Part shown: piece by piece, positions 22,267 through 28,890 of the stretch
Numbering within the stretch: the stretch's first letter is position 1
How the letters are laid out: each line of letters begins with the position of its first letter
Source: Saccoglossus kowalevskii
Lineage: Eukaryota > Hemichordata > Enteropneusta > Harrimaniidae
DNA: 28,890 nt
Assembly (NCBI RefSeq): GCF_000003605.2
Contig: NW_003153973.1
Coordinates: 1 to 28,890 of the forward strand
Direction: 5' to 3'
The notes under the pieces: model-generated
Seen by the model: only the letters and a program-made list of their open reading frames with translations
Databases searched by the model: none
What the model was told of the DNA's origin: nothing
Made by a program: the position numbers and the translations under genes

Positions 22267-23205
22267 AAATCGTTATCGCTGGCATGAAGTACCTTCTAGA
22301 ATTGACCTATAACCTCTACATACTTGGAGTAACACTACGGTAATTTAACAGCAATTCACGAAATATTTATTTACATTTTCGAACTTTTAACTATGGTAAT
22401 TGTTAATATGATATCACAGGTAACAATCCCGATTGAAAAAACAACTTTGCAATCGCTTTTCACAACTTTGTAAGAAGTTTGTTGTCGATTTTTCGGTTGG
22501 CAGTTGTGATAATCTGCTTATATATGAGGCATTCTTGATACATTTACTTAATGTTTTCGAAATTTAACTGCGGGGGTGTCATGTCGATGACATAGGTTAA
22601 ATATACAAGCAACTCCGCCAACATTTCCTTCGCTTTTTCCAACATTGCACGCTGTTTTCTAACATTTTACAGTCCGTTCATGTGAAAATCTATAGGTTGC
22701 TTTCAACTAGCATTTATTCAATTTGTCGACTTTACAGCTGCGCGTTTCTATATGCCAACAACTTAGGTCATATATACCGATATATCTACCAAAGTTTCAA
22801 TAACTTAGCACAACTTTGCCATCACTTTGAACAACTTTGCCCGGTGTGTTAACAGCTTAAAACCCAGTACGTGCCGATAGCATCTACAACTTGTTCTTGG
22901 AAATTAGAAAAAAATTGAAAACTTTTCCTTAATTAAAATAGTTACAAAAACTCCACGATTTTCCACTATAAATAATTACTATCACAGTGAGAAAGAATGC
23001 AGAAACGTTGCCTTATATTTTAACTGTGTGTGTTATGAAACAAAAAAATCAACTGTTCGTTTACTCAGGGAGTCTCCCATGCATGTACTAACCACAATCG
23101 ACTGCGCTTTACTTTAAACATTTGTTGTTCAGCTAACTACACAGCTGCATAGATTATTTGAAATTAAGCCGAATTGGCAGGTATTTCATGTTTTTCGATG
23201 TTTTA
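22267..23205 (+). repeat. Satellite unit 25 (939 bp), close to unit 26
   Basis: GGCGATGACA-type unit in which that site reads ATGTCGATGACA. It carries AGTCCGTTC, TTATTCAATTTG and TAAGAAGTTTG. The last is found only here and in unit 26. The tail has the ACTCC/ACTATC/GCAGAAACG set. Confidence 0.96.
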
Positions 23206-24146
23206 AAATCGTTATCGCTGGCATGAAGTACCTTCTAGAATTGACCTATAACCTCTACATACTTGGAGTAACACTACGGTAATTTAACAGCAATTCACGA
23301 AATATTTATTTACATTTTCGAACTTTTAACTATGGTAATTGTTAATATGATATCACAGGTAACAATCCCGATTGAAAAAAACAACTTTGTAATCGCTTTT
23401 CACAACTTTGTAAGAAGTTTGTTGTCGATTTTTCGGTTGGCAGTTGTGATAATCTGCTTATATATGAGGCATTCTTGATACATTTACTTAATGTTTTCGA
23501 AATTTAACTTCGGGGGTGTCATGGCGATGACATAGGTTAAATATACAAGCAACTCCGCCAACATTTCCTTCGCTTTTTCCAACATTGCACACTGTTTTCT
23601 AACATTTTACAGTCCGTTCATGTGAAAATCTATAGGTTGCTTTCAACTAGCATTTATTCAATTTGTCGATTTTACAGCTGCGCGTTTCTATATGCCAACA
23701 ACTTAGGTCATATATACCGATATATCTACCAAAGTTTCAATAACTTAGCACAACTTCGCCATCACTTTGAACAACTTTGCCCGGTGTGTGAACAGCTTAA
23801 AACCCACTACGTGCCGAAAGCATCTACAACTTGTTCTTGGAAATTAGAAAAAAATTGAAAACTTTTCCTTAATTAAAATAGTTACAAAAATTCCACGATT
23901 TTCCACTATAAATAATTACCATCACAGTGAGAAAGAATGCAGGAACGTTGCCTTATATTTTAACTGTGTGTGTTATGAAACAAAAAAAATCAACTGCTCG
24001 TTTACTCAGGGAGTCTCCCGTGCATGTACTAACCACGATCGATTGCGCTTTACTTTAAACGTTTGTTGTTCAGCTAACTACACAGCTGCATAGATTATAT
24101 GAAATTAAGCCGAATTGGCAGGTATTTCATGTTTTTCGATGTTTTA
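23206..24146 (+). repeat. Satellite unit 26 (941 bp)
   Basis: Shares TAAGAAGTTTG and the linked GGCGATGACA, AGTCCGTTC and TTCAATTTG set with unit 25. Private changes are AACTTCGGGGG, TTGCACACTG, GTCGATTTTAC, CAACTTCGCC, GTGTGAACAGC, GCCGAAAGC, CTCCCGTGC and GATTATATG. Confidence 0.96.
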
Positions 24147-25087
24147 AAATCGTTATCGCTGACATGAAGTACCTTCTAGAATTGACCTATAACCTCTACA
24201 TACTTGGAGTAACACTACGGTAATTTAACAGCAATTCACGAAATATTTATTTACATTTTCGAACTTTTAACTATGGTAATTATTAATATGATATCACAGG
24301 TAACAATCCCCATTGAAAAAACCAACTTTGCAATCGCTTTTCACAACTTTGTAAGCAGTTTGTTGTCGATTTTTCGGTTGGCAGTTGTGATAATCTGCTT
24401 ATATATGAGGCATTCTTGATACGTTTACTTAATGTTTTCGAAATTTAACAGCGGGGGTGTCATGGCAATGACATAGGTTAAATATACAAGCAACTCCGCC
24501 AACATTTCCTTCGATTATTCCAACATTGCACGCTGTTTTCTAACATTTTACAGTCAGTTCATGTGAAAGTCAATAGGTTGCTTTCAACTAGCATTTATTA
24601 AATTTGTCGACTTTACAGCTGCGCGTTTCTATATGCCAACAATATAGGTCATATATACCGATATATCTACCAAAGTTTCAATAAATTAGCACAACTTTGC
24701 CATCACTTTGAACAACTTTGCCCAGTGTGTTAACAGCTTAAAACACAGTACGTGCCGATAGCATCTACAACTTGTTCTTGGAAATTAGAAAAAAATTGAA
24801 AACTTTTCCTTAATTAAAATAGTTACAAAAATTCCACGATTTTCCACTATAAATAATTACCATCACAGTGAGAAAGAATGCAGGGACGTTGCCTTATATT
24901 TTAACTGTGTGTGTTATGAAACAAAAAAAATCAACTGCTCGTTTACTCAGGGAGTCTCCCATGCATGTACTAACCACGATCGATTGCGCTTTACCTTAAA
25001 CGTTTGTTGTTCAGCTAACTACACAGCTGTATAGATTATTTAAAATTAAACCGAATTGGCAGGTATTTCATGTTTTTCGATGTTTTA
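24147..25087 (+). repeat. Satellite unit 27 (941 bp)
   Basis: Starts CGCTGACATG. It has GTAATTATTAAT, TCCCCATTGAAAAAACC, TTCGATTATTCC, AAAGTCAATAGG (shared with unit 23), AATAAATTAGC, AAACACAGTACG and GCAGGGACG. Confidence 0.96.
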
Positions 25088-26032
25088 AAATCGTTATCGC
25101 TGGCATGAAGTACCTTCTAGAATTGACCTATAACCTCTACATACTTGGAGTAACACTACGGTAATTTAACAGCAATTCACGAAATATTTATTTACATTTT
25201 CGAACTTTTAACTATGGTAATTGTTAATATGATATCACAGGTAGCAATCCCGATTGAAAAAAAAAACAACTATGTAATCGCTTTTCACAACTTTGTAAGC
25301 CGTTTGTTGTCGATTTTTCGGTTGGCAGTTGTGATAATCTGCTTATATATGAGGCATTCTTGATACGTTTACTTAATGTTTTCGAAATTTAACTGCGGGG
25401 GTGTCATGGCGATGACATAGGTTAAATATACAAGCAACTCCGCCAACATTTCCTTCGCTTTTTCCAACATTGCCCGCTGTTTTCTAACATTTTACATTCA
25501 GTTCATGTGAAAATCTATAGGTTGCTTTCAACTAGCATTTATTAAATTTGTCGACTTTACAGCTGCGCGTTTCTATATGCCAACAACATAGGTCATATAT
25601 ACCGATATATCTACCAAAGTTTCAATAACTTAGCACAACTTTGCCATCACTTTGAACAACTTTGCCCAGTGTGTTAACAGCTTAAAACCCAGTACGTGCC
25701 GATAGCATCTGCAACTTGTTCTTGGAAATTAGAAAAAAATTGAAAACTTTTCCTTAATTAAAATAGTTACAAAAATTCCACGATTTTCCACTATAAATAA
25801 TTACCATCACAGTGAGAAAGAATGCAGGAACGTTGCCTTATATTTTAACTGTGTGTGTTATGAAATAAAAAAAAATCAACTGCTCGTTTACTCAGGGAGT
25901 CTCCCATGCATGTACCAACCACGATCGATTGCGCTTTACTTTAAACATTTGTTGTTCAGCTAACTACACAGCTGCATAGATTATTTGAAATTAAGCCGAA
26001 TTGGCAGGTATTTCATGTTTTTCGATGTTTTA
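25088..26032 (+). repeat. Satellite unit 28 (945 bp)
   Basis: The first half resembles units 7 and 29 (GTAGCAATCCC, long A-run, TAAGCCGTTTG, GATACGTTT). From about 25472 the second half matches unit 6 (GCCCGCTG, TTACATTCAG, AACAACATAGG, ATCTGCAAC, GAAATAAAA, GTACCAACC). CAACTATGTAATCG is private except for the GTAATCG, which is also in units 26 and 29. Confidence 0.96.
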
Positions 26033-26880
26033 AAATCGTTATCGCTGGCATGAAGTACCTTCTAGAATTGACCTATAACCTCTACATACTTGGAGTAACA
26101 CTACGGTAATTTAACAGCAATTCACGAAATATTTATTTACATTTTCGAACTTTTAACTATGGTAATTGTTAATATGATATCACAGGTAGCAATCCCGATT
26201 GAAAAAAAAAACAACTTTGTAATCGCTTTTCACAACTTTGTAAGCCGTTTGTTGTCGATTTTTCGGTTGGCAGTTGTGATAATCTGCTTATATATGAGGC
26301 ATTCTTGATACGTTTACTTAATGTTTTCGAAATTTAACTGCGGGGGTGTCATGGCGATGACATAGGTTAAATATACAAGCAACTCCGCCAACATTTCCTT
26401 CGCTTTTTCCAACATTGCACGCTGTTTTCTAACATTTTACAGTCCGTTCATGTGAAAATCTATAGGTTGCTTTCAACTAGCATTTATTCAATTTGTCGAC
26501 TTTACAGCTGCGCGTTTCTATATGCCAACAACTTAGGTCATATATACCGATATATCTACCAAAGTTTCAATAACTTAGCACAACTATGCCATCACTTTGA
26601 ACAACTTTGCCCGGTGTGTTAACAGCTTAAAACCCACTACGTGCCGATAGCATCTACAACTTGTTCTTGGAAATTAGAAAAAAATTGAAAACTTTTCCTT
26701 AATTAAAATAGTTACAAAAATTCCACGATTTTCCACTATAAATAATTACCATCACAGTGGGAAAGAATGCAGGAACGTTGCCTTATATTTTAACTGTGTG
26801 TGTTATGAAACAAAAAAAAATCAACTGCTCGTTTACTCAGGGAGTCTCCCATGCATGTACTAACCACGATCGATTGCGCT
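25472..26880 (+). repeat. Higher-order block A, copy 2 (units 28b-29)
   Basis: Partner of 5088-6510. The shared markers are GCCCGCTG, TTACATTCAG, AACAACATAGG, ATCTGCAAC, GAAATAAAA, GTACCAACC, then in the next unit GTAGCAATCCC, TAAGCCGTTTG, AGTCCGTTC and ACAGTGGGAAAG. To the right, unit 30 belongs to a different type from unit 8, so the block stops near the end of unit 29. Confidence 0.8.
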
Positions 26881-26975
26881 TTACTTTAAACGTTGTTGTC
26901 AGCTAACTACACAGCTGCATAGATTATTTAAAATTAAGCCGAATTGGCAGGTATTTCATGTTTTTCGATGTTTTA
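26033..26975 (+). repeat. Satellite unit 29 (943 bp)
   Basis: Matches unit 7 across most of its length (GTAGCAATCCC, TAAGCCGTTTG, AGTCCGTTC, TTCAATTTG, CCCACTACG, ACAGTGGGAAAG). At 26891-26901 two T-runs are each one base short (CGTTGTTGTCAG for CGTTTGTTGTTCAG), possibly base-calling errors. Confidence 0.96.
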
Positions 26976-27918
26976 AAATCGTTATCGTTGGCATGAAGTA
27001 CCTTCTAGAATTGACCTATAACCTCTACATACTTGGAGTAACACCTCGGTAATTTAACAGCAATTCACGAAATATTTATTTACATTTTCAAACTTTTAAC
27101 TATGGTAATTGTTAATATGATATAACAGGTAACAATCCCGATAGAAACAAGCAACTTTGCAATAGCTTTTCACAACTTTGTAAGCAGTTTGTTGTCGATT
27201 TTTCGGTTGGCAATTGTGATAATCTGCTCATATATGAGGCATTCTTGATACATTTACTTAATGTTTTCGAAATTTAACAGCGGGGGTGTCATGGCAATGA
27301 CATAGGTTAAATATTCAAGCAACTCCGCCAAAATTTCCTTCGATTTTTCCAACATTGCACGCTGTTTTCTAACATTTTACAGTCAGTTCATGTGAAAATC
27401 TATAGGTTGCTTTCAACTAGCATTTATTAAATTTGTCGACTTTACAGCTGCGCGTTTCTACATGCCAACAATTTAGGTCATATATACCGATATATCTGCC
27501 AAAGTTTCAATAACTTAGCACAACTTTGCCATCACTTTGAACAACATTGCCCGGTGTGTTGACAGCTTTAAACTCAGTACGTGCCGATAGCATCTACAAC
27601 TTGTTCTTGGAAATTAGAAAAAAAATTGAAAACTTTTCCTTAATTAAAATAGTTCCAAAAATTCCACGATTTTCCACTATAAATAATTACCATCACAGTG
27701 AGAAAGAATGCAGGAACGTTGCCTTATATTTTAACTGTGTGTGTTATGAAACAAAAAAAAATCAACTGCTCGTTTACTCAGGGAGTCTCCCATGCATGTA
27801 CTAACCACGATCGATTGCGCTTTACTTTAAACGCTTGTTGTTCAGCTAACTACACAGCTGCATAGATTATTTAAAATTAAGCCGAATTGGCAGGTATTTC
27901 ATGTTTTTTGATGTTTTA
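26976..27918 (+). repeat. Satellite unit 30 (943 bp), mosaic
   Basis: The head is the divergent type (AACACCTCGG, ATATAACAGG, CGATAGAAACAAGC, GCAATTGTG) as in units 19 and 31. From about 27220 it matches unit 18 (GCTCATATATG, ATATTCAAGC, ATATCTGCC, GTGTTGACAGC, TTTAAACTCAG). The switch is close to the one seen in unit 18. Confidence 0.96.
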
Positions 27919-28847
27919 AAATCGTTATCGTTGGCATGAAGTACCTTCTAGAATTGACCTATAACCTCTACATACTTGGAGTAACACCTCGGTAATTTAA
28001 CAGCAATTCACGAAATATTTATTTACATTTTCAAACTTTTAACTATGGTAATTGTTAATATGATATAACAGGAAACAATCCCGATAGAAACAAGCAACTT
28101 TGCAATAGCTTTTCACAACTTTGTAAGCAGTTTGTTGTCGATTTTTCGGTTGGCAATTGTGATAATCTGCTTATATATGAGGCATTCTTGATACGTTTAC
28201 TTAATGTTTTCGAAATTTAACAGCGGGGGTGTCATGGCAATGACATAGGTTAAATATACAAGCAACTCCTCCAACATTTCCTTCGATTTTTCCAACATTG
28301 CCCGCTGTTTTCTAACATTTTACAGTCAGTTCATGTGAAAATCTATAGGTTGCTTTCAACTAGCATTTATTAAATTTGTCGACTTTACAGTTGCGCGTTT
28401 CTATATGCCAACAATATAGGTCATATATACCAAAGTTTCAATAACTTAGCACAACTTTGCCATCACTTTGAACAACTTTGCCCGGTGTGTTAACAGCTTA
28501 AAACCCAGTACGTGCCGATAGCATCTACAACTTGTTCTTGGAAATTAGAAAAAAATTGAAAACTTTTCCTTAATTAAAATAGTTACAAAAATTCCAAGAT
28601 TTTCCACTATAAATAATTACCATCACAGTGAGAAAGAATGCAGGAACGTTGCCTTATATTTTAACTGTGTGTGTTATGAAACAAAAAAAATCAAGTGCTC
28701 GTTTACTCAGGGAGTCTCCCATGCATGTACTAACCGCGATCGATTGCGCTTTACCTTAAACGTTTGTTGTTCAGCTAACTACACAGCTGCTTAGATTATT
28801 TAAAATTAAAACGAATTGGCAAGTATTTCATGTTTTTCGATGTTTTA
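27919..28847 (+). repeat. Satellite unit 31 (929 bp) with 12-bp deletion
   Basis: Almost the same as unit 19 throughout, including ATATAACAGGAAAC, CGATAGAAACAAGC, GCCCGCTG and the 12-bp deletion at 28428-28431. Visible differences are ACAGTTGCGCG, TCAAGTGCTCG, CTAACCGCG (unit 19 CTAAACGCG) and TACCTTC (unit 19 TACATTC). Confidence 0.97.
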
Positions 28848-28890
28848 AAGTCGTTATCGCTGGCATGAAGTACCTTCTAGAATGACCTAT
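28848..28890 (+). repeat. Satellite unit 32, first 43 bp (cut by window end)
   Basis: Begins AAGTCGTTATCGC like units 14 and 20, as expected after a unit-13/19/31-type copy. Near the end it reads CTAGAATGACC where others have CTAGAATTGACC, a single T loss close to the edge of the sequence. Confidence 0.93.

Larger units (their letters stand above)
1..28890. repeat. Tandem satellite array, ~943-bp monomer, 31 units plus a partial
   Basis: The same roughly 943-bp sequence recurs head to tail across the entire window with no intervening unique DNA. Landmarks such as GCTGGCATGAAGTACC, TGTCATGGCAATGACA, GTCGACTTTACAGCTG and GGGAGTCTCCC recur once per unit in the same order and orientation. Unit lengths are mostly 939-945 bp. 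Exceptions are 935 (unit 5), 929 (units 13, 19, 31), 927 (unit 10) and 635 (unit 15). Most pairs of units differ by scattered substitutions and A-run length changes. This is the signature of a eukaryotic satellite DNA kept similar by unequal exchange and gene conversion. I do not recognise the family. Both window edges lie inside the array. The + strand orientation is arbitrary. Confidence 0.98.
27230..28890 (+). repeat. Higher-order block B, copy 2 (units 30b-31-32 start)
   Basis: Partner of 15940-17600, at least 1.66 kb long, running off the window. Only a handful of substitutions separate the two copies, so this is one of the youngest long-range duplications visible here. Confidence 0.85.

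Noticed and set aside
23622..23858. Open frame of 78 codons in unit 26
   Set aside because: It starts with GTG and is open only because of private changes in this unit; the homologous frame is closed elsewhere.
1..28890. tRNA, 5S or other Pol III gene within the unit
   Set aside because: I found no convincing A box and B box pair (nothing like GGTTCGANTCC) and no cloverleaf.
1..28890. rDNA intergenic spacer repeat
   Set aside because: No rRNA coding sequence appears anywhere in 28.9 kb and the array never leaves the repeat. It cannot be excluded for lack of flanks, but nothing supports it.
1..28890. CRISPR array or bacterial repeat locus
   Set aside because: The repeat period is ~943 bp with no unique spacers, and no cas-like or other bacterial genes are present.
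1..28890. Monomer length as five nucleosome repeats (about 189 bp each)
   Set aside because: The arithmetic fits loosely, but no ~189-bp internal period is visible and the 635-bp unit does not fit a multiple.

Overview
The whole window is one uninterrupted head-to-tail tandem array of a roughly 943-bp, AT-rich (about one-third G+C) satellite monomer. Using AAATCG (followed by the motif GCTGGCATGAAG) as an arbitrary unit start, I count 31 consecutive units plus a 43-bp fragment of a 32nd. Unit starts are 1, 944, 1887, 2830, 3772, 4707, 5649, 6592, 7535, 8479, 9406, 10347, 11292, 12221, 13166, 13801, 14743, 15686, 16628, 17557, 18501, 19444, 20383, 21324, 22267, 23206, 24147, 25088, 26033, 26976, 27919 and 28848. 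Both edges of the window cut the array, so its true size and flanks are not visible. No protein gene, tRNA, rRNA, transposase, CRISPR or bacterial-type signal is supported. The recurring short open frames are by-products of the monomer, with TTG starts in all but one copy, and they break whenever an A-run changes by one base.

Organism: a long-monomer, highly homogeneous tandem satellite of this kind is typical of eukaryotic heterochromatin (pericentromeric, subtelomeric or sex-chromosome). I do not recognise the family and cannot name a species or clade.

Layout: units 1-4 (1-3771) form a homogeneous local group. Units 5-11 mix two haplotypes, one of them (the GGCGATGACA type) with its own set of linked variants. 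Units 12-20 include a 635-bp truncated unit (15), two almost identical neighbours (16 and 17) and copies with a 12-bp deletion (13 and 19). Units 21-27 are mosaics, with a near-identical adjacent pair at 25/26. Units 28-29 repeat a block also found in units 6-7, displaced about 20.38 kb. Units 30-32 repeat a block from units 18-20, displaced about 11.29 kb. The array therefore has an irregular higher-order structure, best explained by unequal crossing over, block duplication and gene conversion.

Within the monomer I see a diverged internal duplication (a 29-bp element with 25/29 matches, 369 bp apart), four short inverted repeats, a TATA-like box and length-variable A-runs. One stretch in unit 10 (8495-8579) looks like a base-calling or assembly artefact, because doublet and homopolymer bases are lost one after another.
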